Counted from the stretch's first letter, positions 7,222 to 15,605 are shown. The stretch: 35,690 nt of DNA from Oscillatoriales cyanobacterium PMM_0008 (GCA_949128025.1 CASBRD010000116.1:1-35690); one strand, 5' to 3'. Numbers and translations: made by a program. Notes: generated by a model from the sequence alone, not told the origin.

Positions 7222-7497
7222 ATGAATGAAAACACAGAAACTTACCTGAATCATCCTACGTTTGGTTTGCTTTACCGGGTGTGCGTACTTGAAGAACACA
7301 AGGAATTATTCACCACACTCTACGCTCAACGTCTGTTTTTTTTAGTTGTCACTACACCGGCTGGCATCACTTGCGAGCCGATTACCCGTTCGGATTCTCG
7401 CCTTTTGGTAGAAAATCGCCTGCGATCGCTGCGTCGCAGCGGTCAATCTCAGGAGTACGATAAGCTCATGGTCATTCATCATCGCACATTTCAATGA
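7222..7497 (+). CDS. pipX: PII-interacting protein X (PipX)
   Basis: 91 residues, the usual size. PipX is the small cyanobacterial coactivator of the nitrogen regulator NtcA; the PII protein GlnB sequesters it when 2-oxoglutarate is low. Residues about 7-57 form the Tudor-like domain (YLNHPTFGLLYRVC, LFTTLYAQRLFFLV). Tyr34 in this motif corresponds to the tyrosine known to matter for binding in Synechococcus PipX. The last 35 residues form two basic helices (SRLLVENRLRSLRRSGQSQEYDKL). The TGA stop overlaps the pipY ATG as ATGA, so the pair is cotranslated. A GAAG lies directly before the ATG, and the start matches the family N-terminus. Confidence 0.96.
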   Translation: MNENTETYLNHPTFGLLYRVCVLEEHKELFTTLYAQRLFFLVVTTPAGITCEPITRSDSRLLVENRLRSLRRSGQSQEYDKLMVIHHRTFQ

Positions 7498-8183
7498 CCC
7501 GCTCCCACTTATCTGATGCAATAGCGTCTCGGATTAGCCTCCTTCGCCAACAGCTACCCGAATCTGTCCGCTTGATTGCCGTCACCAAGCAGGTGTCGGT
7601 AGATGCTATGCGTTCTGCCTATGCAGCCGGAATACGGGATTTTGGCGAAAGCCGCGTGCAAGAAGCAGAAGCCAAACAGTCTCAGCTGCAAGATTTACCG
7701 GATATCACCTGGCACCTAATCGGACATCTTCAAACCAATAAAGCTAAAAAAGCTTTGGAGCATTTTCAGTGGATTCATTCTTTAGATAGTTTAAAATTAG
7801 CCGAGCAATTGGATCGCTTGGCAGGATCGCTATCCAAACAGCCGCAAGTTTGCCTCCAGGTCAAACTTTTACCCGATCCCAACAAATACGGTTGGACAGT
7901 ACCCGAATTGCTAGCCGATCTGCCCGTACTCGATCGGTGCCAACATATACAAATACTTGGGTTAATGACTATTCCTCCCCTAGATTTGGATGAAGAGGAA
8001 ATTCTGGCATTTTTTCAAAGTACACACGAACTGGCCCAAAAAATCCAGCAGCAAAATTGGTCGCGCATTCAAATGCAGCACCTTTCAATGGGTATGTCCG
8101 ACGATTACCACCTGGCAGTGCAAGCGGGTGCGACGATGGTACGCTTGGGAACAACTCTGTTTGGCGAAAGACAGAATGAGTGA
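7494..8183 (+). CDS. pipY: PLP homeostasis protein PipY (YggS family)
   Basis: 229 residues. Members bind pyridoxal phosphate without known catalysis and balance PLP and amino/keto-acid pools. Lys32 in LIAVTKQV is the PLP-linking lysine. Also present are the DFGESRVQEAEAK, WHLIGHLQTNKAKK and GLMTIPP motifs, and the phosphate-binding end LSMGMSDDYHLAVQAGATMVRLGT. The ATG lies inside the pipX stop, so translation is coupled; pipX-pipY is a known conserved cyanobacterial operon with functional linkage. It is complete. Confidence 0.95.
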   Translation: MTRSHLSDAIASRISLLRQQLPESVRLIAVTKQVSVDAMRSAYAAGIRDFGESRVQEAEAKQSQLQDLPDITWHLIGHLQTNKAKKALEHFQWIHSLDSLKLAEQLDRLAGSLSKQPQVCLQVKLLPDPNKYGWTVPELLADLPVLDRCQHIQILGLMTIPPLDLDEEEILAFFQSTHELAQKIQQQNWSRIQMQHLSMGMSDDYHLAVQAGATMVRLGTTLFGERQNE

Positions 8184-8558
8184 TATAGCTCTTTGCAAGG
8201 TCAGCCGTGCAAACACAGTCGCTTCCTTGCTTTGAGCCCTCAATACTGTACTAACATATCTGACTGTGGCTATACGTTACAATGGGGAACTATCGGGCGG
8301 TTCTGTTAAATCCTGAACTTTCGGCGGCGAAAGAGCAATTATCGGCTACTTTAGCCGGAATAATTTCTAAAATTAAACAGACCATAGGCTAACATATTGC
8401 CAGCGTCGAGACATAAATAGAAAAGGGTGTTTCCCAAGTCAAGTACCCTTACCATAAGCGAAGGTATGCGAAAAACTCCGATTTTCAAATGCCTCTTCTC
8501 TGGCAAAACGATCGAAACAATCTCTAGTAAACTGTAGTTGGATGGAGTGTGAACAACC
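8184..8558. other. Intergenic region upstream of sepF with a TPR-like coding remnant
   Basis: No normal gene. An ATG frame at 8282-8392 encodes 36 residues including NYRAVLLNPELSAAKEQL, which resembles the second helix of a TPR followed by the next unit, and ends at TAA. It lacks an upstream gene and looks like the tail of a lost TPR gene, or a chance frame. TACAAT at 8278-8283 could be a -10 element. The remaining 160 nt before sepF show nothing I can name. Confidence 0.3.
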
Positions 8559-9152
8559 GTGAATAATATTTTTACCAAGCTAAGAGATTTCGTTGGCCTC
8601 AACGAGCCAGTCGAATACGAGTACGACGATTACGACGATGCGGACGAGCGGAATAACTACCAAAACCTCTACCCAGAGGAAACTGCTCAACCCGCCACCG
8701 AAGAAGACCGCCGAAATCGCCGCCGGATTCGCGATCGCATCACCGTAGCACCAGAAACTACAATACCATCCCCAATGAATAACGTGATTGGAATGCCAGG
8801 AGTTAGCAACAGCTTTTCTGAAGTTGTGGTAATGGAACCCCGCACCTTTGAAGAAATGCCTCAAGCAATTCAAGCTTTGCGGGAACGGAAATCGGTTGTA
8901 TTGAACCTGACGATGATGGACCCCGACCAGGCCCAACGGGCGGTAGACTTTATCGCAGGTGGCACTTATGCGATCGACGGTCACCAAGAGCGCATCGGCG
9001 AAAGCATCTTCCTGTTTACGCCTAACTGCGTCCAGGTGAGTACCCAATCGGGTGTCGTTCACGAAGTCCCTCAACCCCAAGTGCGCGTCCCCCGTCCAGC
9101 CACTCCGACACCCTCCTGGGCAACGGATCAGCGGATCGTTCAGTCGATCTAG
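8559..9152 (+). CDS. sepF: Cell division protein SepF (Cdv2)
   Basis: 197 residues with a GTG start; GGAG lies about 11 nt upstream. SepF polymerises into rings and tethers FtsZ filaments to the membrane at the division site. The N-terminus [14 protein letters not shown] is the expected membrane-targeting amphipathic helix. Residues 18-80 are an acidic, disordered linker ([11 protein letters not shown]). Residues about 87-165 are the DUF552 core with [39 protein letters not shown] and [10 protein letters not shown]. The C-terminal 30 residues are proline-rich. It sits between pipY and proC, a neighbourhood I recall as common in cyanobacteria. Confidence 0.96.
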   Translation: MNNIFTKLRDFVGLNEPVEYEYDDYDDADERNNYQNLYPEETAQPATEEDRRNRRRIRDRITVAPETTIPSPMNNVIGMPGVSNSFSEVVVMEPRTFEEMPQAIQALRERKSVVLNLTMMDPDQAQRAVDFIAGGTYAIDGHQERIGESIFLFTPNCVQVSTQSGVVHEVPQPQVRVPRPATPTPSWATDQRIVQSI

Positions 9153-9169
9153 ATCGAGTTGGTCATTAG

Positions 9170-9266
9170 TCAGCAGTCAGCAGTCAGCAGTCAGCAATGA
9201 CTCTTAACTAATGACTCTTGACTAATGACTCTTGACTAATGACTCTTGACTAATGACCAATGACTA
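9170..9266. repeat. Heptamer and 14-mer tandem repeats running into the proC start
   Basis: First a 7-nt unit CAGCAGT/CAGTCAG is repeated about four times (9170-9196). Then a 14-nt unit ATGACTCTTGACTA is repeated four times with one variant (9197-9252). A fifth, partly diverged unit (9253-9266) contains the proC ATG at 9260. Period-7 repeats of this kind resemble the STRR elements known from filamentous cyanobacteria. Confidence 0.9.
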
Positions 9267-10069
9267 TAAAATTTGGCATCATCGGTGGCGGGGTAATGGG
9301 AGAAGCTCTCTTATCCCGCTTAATTAATCAACAAATATATCTACCGTCAGAAATTCTGGTCAGCGACCCCCAGGCGCAACGCCGCAGTTTGTTGACCCAG
9401 CAATACCAGATCGCAGTGACTTCTGACAATAAGGAAGTGGTAAGGGCAGCCGAAGTGCTGTTTTTGGCAATTAAGCCGCAAGTGTTTGATAGCGTAGCGG
9501 CAGAGTTGGTAGAAGATGGGGTTGTTGTAGAAGGGCAGCTGGTGATTTCGATTATGGCTGGCGTTCCCTTGAATAAGCTGGAATGGGCTTTTCCGGGACA
9601 GCCGGTGATTCGGGCGATGCCGAATACGCCCGCAACTGTGGGCGCTGGGATGACTGCGATCGCACCTGGCAATCATGTACAGCTGGGTCACCTTGAACAG
9701 GCGCAAGGCATCTTCCAAGCTGTGGGAGAGGTGGTGGAAGTGCCAGAAAATATGCTGGATGCGGTGACGGGTTTATCGGGCTCAGGGCCGGGTTATGTCG
9801 CCCTTATGGTGGAAGCGCTGACGGATGGAGGGGTGGCGGCAGGGTTGCCAAGAGCGATCGCATCTGGGTTAGCACTCCAAACCGTTCTCGGCACCGCTCA
9901 ACTGCTTAAAGAAACGGGTATGCACCCAGCAGAACTCAAGGACAAGGTTACCAGTCCCGGCGGTACAACTATTGCTGGTATTGCTGAATTAGAACGTCTT
10001 GGTTTTCGATCGGCTTTGATTGAAGCGGTTAAAAAGGCTTATCGTCGTTCAAAAGAACTTGGCAGTTAG
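9260..10069 (+). CDS. proC: Pyrroline-5-carboxylate reductase
   Basis: 269 residues, full length. It catalyses the last step of proline synthesis, NAD(P)H-dependent reduction of pyrroline-5-carboxylate. The Rossmann motif GIIGGGVMG is at residues 6-14. The middle holds AIKPQVFD, ISIMAGVPL and RAMPNTPATVGAGMTAIAPG. The C-terminal dimer domain contains GLSGSGPGYVALMVEALTDGGVAAGLPR and the signature TSPGGTTIAGI. The ATG lies within a tandem repeat and has no visible Shine-Dalgarno, so translation may start by a leaderless or repeat-derived route. The Rossmann motif begins only five residues in, so a later start is excluded. Confidence 0.96.
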   Translation: MTIKFGIIGGGVMGEALLSRLINQQIYLPSEILVSDPQAQRRSLLTQQYQIAVTSDNKEVVRAAEVLFLAIKPQVFDSVAAELVEDGVVVEGQLVISIMAGVPLNKLEWAFPGQPVIRAMPNTPATVGAGMTAIAPGNHVQLGHLEQAQGIFQAVGEVVEVPENMLDAVTGLSGSGPGYVALMVEALTDGGVAAGLPRAIASGLALQTVLGTAQLLKETGMHPAELKDKVTSPGGTTIAGIAELERLGFRSALIEAVKKAYRRSKELGS

Positions 10070-10080
10070 GTACTGGGCAA

Positions 10081-10112
10081 TTTTAGATTTTAGATTTTAG
10101 ATTTTAGATTTC
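10081..10112. repeat. TTTTAGA heptamer repeat
   Basis: About four and a half tandem copies of a 7-nt unit (TTTTAGA). The same word occurs around 5438-5483 on both sides of the four-helix-bundle gene. Confidence 0.85.
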
Positions 10113-10121
10113 CCCATGACT

Positions 10122-10285
10122 AATGATATCGTGTCCGGTTGCATCGTTAGTATATGAGTGATATTGTCAAATTGTCTGTTTTCATCGTTGGTTAAATTTT
10201 TACCGCAGATGAAGACAGATGAACGCAGATGAACGCAGATAAGAATAAGAACCTAAATTTTTTAGGTAACAGATGCTACCGGACA
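10122..10285. mobile_element. MITE-like dispersed element with terminal inverted repeats
   Basis: TGTCCGGTTGCATC at 10132-10145 is matched by GATGCTACCGGACA at 10272-10285, an inverted pair with one mismatch. The interior contains ACCGCAGATG and GAACGCAGATG repetitions. Positions 10122-10252 align without gaps to 27827-27957, where the right terminal repeat is absent. No ORF is inside. A separate GATGCCCATCCCACAAGAAG word follows at about 10330-10350 and has a relative near 35164-35190. Nothing else is recognisable up to 10388. Confidence 0.7.
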
Positions 10286-10388
10286 TAATAAGATATTACG
10301 CATCTAAATCCAATATAAAGACGGGCAGGATGCCCATCCCACAAGAAGATCGGAAAAACTGACTGTCAAATTAGATGCGTAGCAGCTT

Positions 10389-11756
10389 ATGATTAATAAA
10401 AGAATATTTGATTGCTACACGATTATTCCCCATACAACCGAGTCCAAGGTGTTGGTGCTTCGGGTTAAAGATGGCTGGTCTTTACCACATTTTGTGCCTG
10501 CTAAAAATCATTTTGCTCATGTCGATCTGGTCAACCGAGCTATGCAGGAGCAGTTGGGGATTGATGTAACAACGCTGTGCTGCGTCTACAATGACTTGGA
10601 TACTGACCTCGATCGCGTAAACCGAGTTTTTGTCCTTGAAAATCACGATCCCGACTGGAAGCCACCTGTTGAGGCTCGTTGGATTGGTAACTACGAACTG
10701 GATAATCTGGCGCTAACTGTGCCAGTGCATCGTGATGTGCTGAAAGCTTGGTTTAATGAGGTTGAAGATTATCAAATTAGCACACAGCGAGTTCCTTGGG
10801 CAAGAATTGGCTGGTTTGAAAAGGCAACAATTTGGATTGACGAACAATTAAATAGTCTTGGCATAAGTGTTATTTCTCCTATTGAACAATTAAGATCTTG
10901 GAGTGTTTCCTGCGTGATGCGGGTAAGTACGACAGCGGGAAATATTTACTTCAAAGCTACGCCAGATGTATTAGCTAAAGAATTTTTATTCACGCAAACT
11001 TTAGCAGAATATTACCCAGCAAACTTTCCCAAAATATTAGCTGTGGAACCAGAACAGCACTGGATTTTGATGCAGGATTTTGGGGGAAGGATTTTGTCAG
11101 AAGTGACAGATGTCGTTCAGTGGGAAAAAGCTTTGCGCTTATATGCTGAAATTCAGATAGAATCTGTTGAGCGCGTTGATAATTTGATAAGTTTGGGTTG
11201 GCCCGATCGGCGTTTAAAAATTCTATCATACTTCATTGAGTTGCTGTTAAGTGATACCGAGGCATTGCTAGCAGGAGATTTTATAATTATTGAAGAAAGT
11301 GATATTGATGAACTGCGTGCTTTGATTCCCCAATTTAAGGCAATGTGTCAGGCATTGGCAAGTTACAATCTGCCGCAGACGCTGGTACATGGGGATTTGT
11401 GGGCAAAAAATGTCGTTGTAACCGATAATAATTATATTTATTTTGATTGGCCGACTAGCGCCATATCTCATCCTTTTTTCGATATCGTTAACTTTTTGTA
11501 TATTGAAAAGTACGTTCCCGATCTTCCAGACGTGCGTACTCATCTCCGCAATGCCTATCTGGAAGCTTGGACAATTTACGAACCGATGGAACGTTTGATT
11601 GAAGCGTTTGAATTGTCGATAACATTGGGAATGTTGTATCAGGCGATAACTTATTACTGGATAGTTTCCCATTTAGAAGAATTAGCTAAATGGGAAATAG
11701 AAGTTGCAGTACCTTTGTGTTTAGAAAAGCTGTTACAGCGCTTTTCTGGTAAGTAG
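10389..11756 (+). CDS. APH-family phosphotransferase with Nudix-like N-terminal domain
   Basis: 455 residues. The C-terminal two thirds is an aminoglycoside-phosphotransferase/choline-kinase fold: catalytic loop HGDLWAKN with His334, Asp336 and Asn341, and metal-binding Asp353 in YFDW. Residues 1-125 (FDCYTIIPHTTESKVLVLRV... LVNRAMQEQLGID... DLDTDLDRVNRVFVLEN) have the spacing of a Nudix fold, but I see no intact GX5EX7REUXEEXGU box, so hydrolase activity is doubtful. The substrate is unknown; small alcohols or nucleoside-like compounds are possible, and drug resistance is not implied. The gene stands alone between repeats, with long non-coding flanks. Confidence 0.72.
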   Translation: MINKRIFDCYTIIPHTTESKVLVLRVKDGWSLPHFVPAKNHFAHVDLVNRAMQEQLGIDVTTLCCVYNDLDTDLDRVNRVFVLENHDPDWKPPVEARWIGNYELDNLALTVPVHRDVLKAWFNEVEDYQISTQRVPWARIGWFEKATIWIDEQLNSLGISVISPIEQLRSWSVSCVMRVSTTAGNIYFKATPDVLAKEFLFTQTLAEYYPANFPKILAVEPEQHWILMQDFGGRILSEVTDVVQWEKALRLYAEIQIESVERVDNLISLGWPDRRLKILSYFIELLLSDTEALLAGDFIIIEESDIDELRALIPQFKAMCQALASYNLPQTLVHGDLWAKNVVVTDNNYIYFDWPTSAISHPFFDIVNFLYIEKYVPDLPDVRTHLRNAYLEAWTIYEPMERLIEAFELSITLGMLYQAITYYWIVSHLEELAKWEIEVAVPLCLEKLLQRFSGK

Positions 11757-12014
11757 GTACGCGAAACCCGGTTTCTGGGCTTTACGACCTCAGACTGCCG
11801 AGTTTGAAAAGTTAAAAAATCTTTATATTTCCAAAAATGCTCTGTTGTCAACGCTGAGTGAAGCGAGTGGGGAATGAGTTAAAAGCGTTAGTGTTCGATC
11901 GCATTTTTCCTGATTTAGCGGGAGGATTTGTCGCGGATGCTATCCGACGAGGGGAAGAGGTGACATCGGAACAATGAGATGCACCATTGAAAAACCGCAA
12001 ATTTGAAAGAGGAA
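11757..12014. other. Intergenic region with a coding remnant
   Basis: GAAACCCGGTTTC near 11763 is a near-palindromic word. From 11875 to 11977 one frame reads like protein (ALVFDRIFPDLAGGFVADAI... ending at TGA 11975) without a start codon or upstream continuation, so it looks like the 3' end of a deleted gene whose identity I cannot name. The rest shows no gene. Confidence 0.35.
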
Positions 12015-12023
12015 TGGTATAAT
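12015..12023 (+). promoter_or_regulatory. Extended -10 promoter of the methyltransferase-nuclease gene
   Basis: TGG followed by TATAAT is a perfect extended -10 element. TTGAAA words upstream are too close or too far for a standard -35, as expected for TGn-type promoters. Transcription would begin near 12030, about 70 nt before the preferred GTG start at 12100. Confidence 0.5.
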
Positions 12024-12099
12024 CTGTGAAAGTCTGCGTTCAAGATATTGATAAAAGTCGTTACTCTATCTCTTTGGATTGTCACAGGAAAGCGAAATC

Positions 12100-14745
12100 G
12101 TGCAAAGTGTTTCTAAGTTTGATATTACAAGCAAAATTAGCCGTCAGCCCTACTACAGGACGCAGCTAGGTTCAGCCTACTTAGGTAATAGCTTGGAACT
12201 GATGGCAGAATTGCCCAATGAAAGTGTCGATTTGATTTTCACTTCCCCACCTTTTGCCCTAGTAAGAAAGAAAGAGTATGGCAATGTAGATGCCCATAAA
12301 TACGTCGAATGGTTCAAGGCATTTGCTAGTGAATTCTATCGTATTATCAAGCCCGAAGGATCGCTAGTCATAGATATTGGAGGAACTTGGATTAAAGGTT
12401 TTCCCGTGCGATCGCTTTATCATTTTGAGTTAGTAATAGAGCTTTGCAAACCAAAATCAGAAGGTGGTTTGGGTTTCTTCCTCGCCCAAGAGCTTTTTTG
12501 GTACAATCCAGCCAAACTTCCTACGCCTGCTGAGTGGGTGACGGTGCGGAGAGAGCGAGTAAAAGATGCTGTAAATACAATTTGGTGGTTATCAAAAGAT
12601 CCGCACCCTAAAGCCAATAACAAACGGGTTTTACGCCCTTACAGTGAGGCGATGAAAAACCTATTGAAAAATGGTTATGATGCAAAACTACGCCCGTCTG
12701 GGCATGATATTTCTACTAAATTTCAGAACGATCGGGGTGGTGCTATTCCTCCAAACATCATAGCCGATCCTACGTGCAGTTCCGGCGCGTTCATTGGGCA
12801 GCCAGTATTAGGAGAATTTAATTGGATTTTAGAGCATGATTTAGCACAGCCTGTCAATGTGATTTCCGCTTCTAATACTGCATCTAATGATTACTATCAG
12901 CGACGATGCAAAGAAGCAGAAATTAAACCTCATCCTGCTAGATTTCCCCAAGCATTACCTGAATTTGTCATCGCACTTTGTACTGAACCTGGTGATTTAG
13001 TTCTCGATCCATTTGCAGGTTCAAATACTACAGGACGAGTAGCGGAAACCCTCGATCGCCGTTGGTTAGCTTTTGAATTAGATCAAAATTATATTAAAGC
13101 ATCGCAGTTTCGATTTGAAGAAGATGCTCCATTGGTTGTTACTCCATTAAAAGAGAGAAAAGTTCTGAAAGCCAAAGCGCTGGCTTTAGCCCCTGATTAT
13201 ATTGACAAATCATCTACAATAGACGATCAAAATAGTTATATCCAATTAGACTTATTTCAATCACATAATAACAATATGGCAGATCAAAAACTAAAGTTTA
13301 CTTACGGGCATCAGTTTGAACCTAAAACGATGAATTTACCGGAACTGGTGCAACTCTGTGTAGATTGCCAGCCCGATCGCCGTATCCTACAGGTTGAAAT
13401 TGCCAAGCGTTATTATTCTAGTCACTCAACGCAAAATGATTTACAGCAAGGAGAAAATCGCAGCAAACTTGCAATGAATACATTTCTTTCTCTTCGTGCT
13501 TACAAGTTAGTTGAGTCGATTAATGATGATTGGCAGTACAAAGTAACAGATCTTGCTAATGAAATATTAGCTTATCAGAGCGATGCTGATGAAGCTGCTA
13601 CGATTTTTGCCCGTCACATCCTCACTAATTTAACTGGAATGTCTTTGCTGAAAGCAGTGGAAGCAATCAACAGTAGAGGCGATAAACCCAAATTAGATTT
13701 AATTGGTTACGAATTGCAAGAAATGGGGTATTCTCTCTCTCCTAATGCTATCTATGTTAGCACTATGCGGCAATGGTTACAAGAAGCAGGGGTATTTGAG
13801 AAAACATACGAAATTAATTGGGATCGAGTCTATGACATCCTAGAACTTGATAAAGACTATATTGATGAGATTTACACTCTTACCTCAGAGCAAAAGTATT
13901 TTCTATTGGCAATGCTCCAGATGAGCATTATAGAGCTAACCAAGTGGAATGACATTGCTAACTATGCGGTGAGTGTTTATAAAGTACGCTTCCCCTCAAA
14001 GTCATTTGTTAAGGATATTATTCAACCTTTAGTAGAAGTAGGTTTAATTGAAACTGAGAAAACTACGGGTGGACGTGGTGCTAAACCTAATCTTGTTAAG
14101 CTGACTGAAAAAGCACAGCGTGAATTACTGTTTAAATTGTTAGAGTCTATTGCAGACATGACAGAAATATCCCAAACTGAGCTAAATCGAAGTTTTGAAG
14201 ATGTTGTCAATGATTTAGATCATTCCGATAAACATATTAAAGGCAAAGCACTAGAATTGTTAGCAATTTGGATGATTCGTTTGACGAGTCTTCGATTCAC
14301 AAAATGGCGCAAACGGGACTATGAAACTGGACAAGGTGAAGTAGATGTTTTAGCTGCATCGGATCGCTTTGTTTATCACCGTTGGCAAATTCAGTGCAAA
14401 AACACCAAACGAGTAGATGTTGAGGTGTTAGCCAAAGAAATAGGGATGACTTTTGTAACTGGCGCTGATGTGGTGATGATTGTGACTACTGGTGAGTTTA
14501 CTAGAGATGCTTTCCAGTACGCTTATCGCATGATGGAAGTATCCCGTTATTATATGGTGCTGATTCAAAAAGAGGATATTGAGGCTATTAAAGAAGATAG
14601 AACTAATATTATCAAGATTCTCGATCGCCGCGCAAGGCGTGTATTTGCTAAGAAGGAATTAGGATTAACTGATAATGCAGTTGATGAGATGGAAATTGAA
14701 GAGGATTCACTGACAGAGTTTGATGGAGCATTTGAAGAGGAATAG
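12100..14745 (+). CDS. Single-chain DNA methyltransferase-winged helix-Mrr-type nuclease fusion
   Basis: 881 residues from GTG 12100, which has AGGAA nine bases upstream; TTG 12079 is the alternative. Residues 1-350 are an N4-cytosine/N6-adenine MTase in beta order: motif IV TSPPF at 48-52, then motif I DPFAGSNTTG at 303-312. TSPPF favours N4-cytosine. A second motif-I-like stretch, DPTCSSGAF, begins at Asp223 in a segment of about 35 residues that I believe is extra to the family. About 400-700 look like winged-helix modules, for example EVGLIETEKTTGGRGAKPNL. The C-terminus is a PD-(D/E)xK Mrr-type nuclease: Glu719 in GKALE, GEVD with Asp749, and QCK with Gln765 and Lys767. It is probably a self-contained type II-like system that modifies and cuts DNA. 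Known type IIG fusions usually put the nuclease first; here it is last. A DNA repair or nucleolytic sensor role is the alternative. Confidence 0.85.
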   Translation: MQSVSKFDITSKISRQPYYRTQLGSAYLGNSLELMAELPNESVDLIFTSPPFALVRKKEYGNVDAHKYVEWFKAFASEFYRIIKPEGSLVIDIGGTWIKGFPVRSLYHFELVIELCKPKSEGGLGFFLAQELFWYNPAKLPTPAEWVTVRRERVKDAVNTIWWLSKDPHPKANNKRVLRPYSEAMKNLLKNGYDAKLRPSGHDISTKFQNDRGGAIPPNIIADPTCSSGAFIGQPVLGEFNWILEHDLAQPVNVISASNTASNDYYQRRCKEAEIKPHPARFPQALPEFVIALCTEPGDLVLDPFAGSNTTGRVAETLDRRWLAFELDQNYIKASQFRFEEDAPLVVTPLKERKVLKAKALALAPDYIDKSSTIDDQNSYIQLDLFQSHNNNMADQKLKFTYGHQFEPKTMNLPELVQLCVDCQPDRRILQVEIAKRYYSSHSTQNDLQQGENRSKLAMNTFLSLRAYKLVESINDDWQYKVTDLANEILAYQSDADEAATIFARHILTNLTGMSLLKAVEAINSRGDKPKLDLIGYELQEMGYSLSPNAIYVSTMRQWLQEAGVFEKTYEINWDRVYDILELDKDYIDEIYTLTSEQKYFLLAMLQMSIIELTKWNDIANYAVSVYKVRFPSKSFVKDIIQPLVEVGLIETEKTTGGRGAKPNLVKLTEKAQRELLFKLLESIADMTEISQTELNRSFEDVVNDLDHSDKHIKGKALELLAIWMIRLTSLRFTKWRKRDYETGQGEVDVLAASDRFVYHRWQIQCKNTKRVDVEVLAKEIGMTFVTGADVVMIVTTGEFTRDAFQYAYRMMEVSRYYMVLIQKEDIEAIKEDRTNIIKILDRRARRVFAKKELGLTDNAVDEMEIEEDSLTEFDGAFEEE

Positions 14746-14840
14746 AGCAACCTCTGGGAGAAGGCGAAGCACCTACGTACTATCAAGCATAAAGATCGCT
14801 CACAACCTCGATCCAATAATATCCCAAGTCAACCAACCAT

Positions 14841-15284
14841 CACCTCAGCCAACAGCCAGAAGAAGCCGATGTAATTCACGATTTGTTAGCCTATATAGCA
14901 GAACAAATGCTCGAACTCAACAAACAAAAGCAAGCCGAAATAAAAAGCTTTTTGCAATGGCTAGAGCGCTTTATCGGTTGTCCCGTTGACAGCCTTACCA
15001 ATAAATCGAAAATTCAGAATTATTTAGGAGACTATTCCAAAGACGAACCCCATATCAGCTTTGATGAGTTAATCGAAGTGCTGAAGAAAAACAAAAATAA
15101 ACTCAAAATCGATCCCGTTGCGCGAAAAGAACAGCAAACCTTAGAAAAAGAATATCAAGCAAGTTTAGATACTTTACTCCCGCTCAAAATGCAACTGATG
15201 CGGTGCGATCAACTGATAGATAAGATTGTTTATAAACTCTATGGATTGACAGAGGAAGAAATTGCTATTGTAGAAGGGAGATGA
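14841..15284 (+). pseudogene. C-terminal remnant of an Eco57I-type restriction-modification protein
   Basis: About 147 codons are open from 14841 to the stop at 15284, without a credible start; an ORF from TTG 14883 gives 133 residues. The sequence (HDLLAYIAEQMLELNKQKQAEIKSF, IQNYLGDYSKDEP, the ending LIDKIVYKLYGLTEEEIAIVEG) matches my memory of the extreme C-terminus of cyanobacterial Eco57I/type IIG methylase-nucleases, where it follows target recognition. The MTase, nuclease and most recognition parts are absent, so this is a decayed tail. Related fragments recur at 15810-15863 and perhaps 16707-16769. It lies 95 nt after the methyltransferase-nuclease fusion but is not part of it. Confidence 0.7.
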
Positions 15285-15344
15285 GCAAAATTAATCTGAT
15301 TTGTAAAACTGCACCACCCAGAATGCCAATTCAAAAAAACACCA

Positions 15345-15605
15345 ATGAAGACCACCAACTATTTCAATGATTTTGCTTCTCAAAAGCATCCAGAAGTTCA
15401 ACGAGAATGGATAGAGCGTGTATTAGCCGATCCGGTTAAAAAAGAAGTGCAAACTAACAATCGCATCTCTTACTGGCGTAATATTGAAGAAGCAGAGGGT
15501 CGAGTTTTACGGGTAATTACCCTGGAAGATGGGGAAACTGTTCATAATGCTTTCTTCGATCGTAACTTTTACAAACGACAACAACGAGGAGAAGAACCAC
15601 AATGA
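15345..15605 (+). CDS. DUF4258-like small protein, putative toxin of a DUF2283 module
   Basis: 86 residues. Conserved elements are HPEVQREWIERVLADP near the N-terminus, ISYWRNIEEAEGRVLRVITLEDGETVHNAFFDRNF in the second half, and a basic C-terminus. Proteins like this are common beside DUF2283 proteins in cyanobacteria and other bacteria, and are thought to be BrnT/DUF4258-like toxins, but I have no proof of activity. The TGA overlaps the next gene's ATG as ATGA, the typical toxin-antitoxin layout. No Shine-Dalgarno is seen before its ATG. It is the first cassette after the RM remnant. Confidence 0.7.
   Translation: MKTTNYFNDFASQKHPEVQREWIERVLADPVKKEVQTNNRISYWRNIEEAEGRVLRVITLEDGETVHNAFFDRNFYKRQQRGEEPQ

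Noticed and set aside
7008-7229. 73-residue ORF upstream of pipX
   Set aside because: It overlaps the pipX start out of frame, has no Shine-Dalgarno and an uneven composition; the reverse-strand ORF at 6957-7160 is no better.
9170-9266. Possible CRISPR array
   Set aside because: Units are 7 and 14 nt, contiguous, with no spacers and no cas genes nearby.
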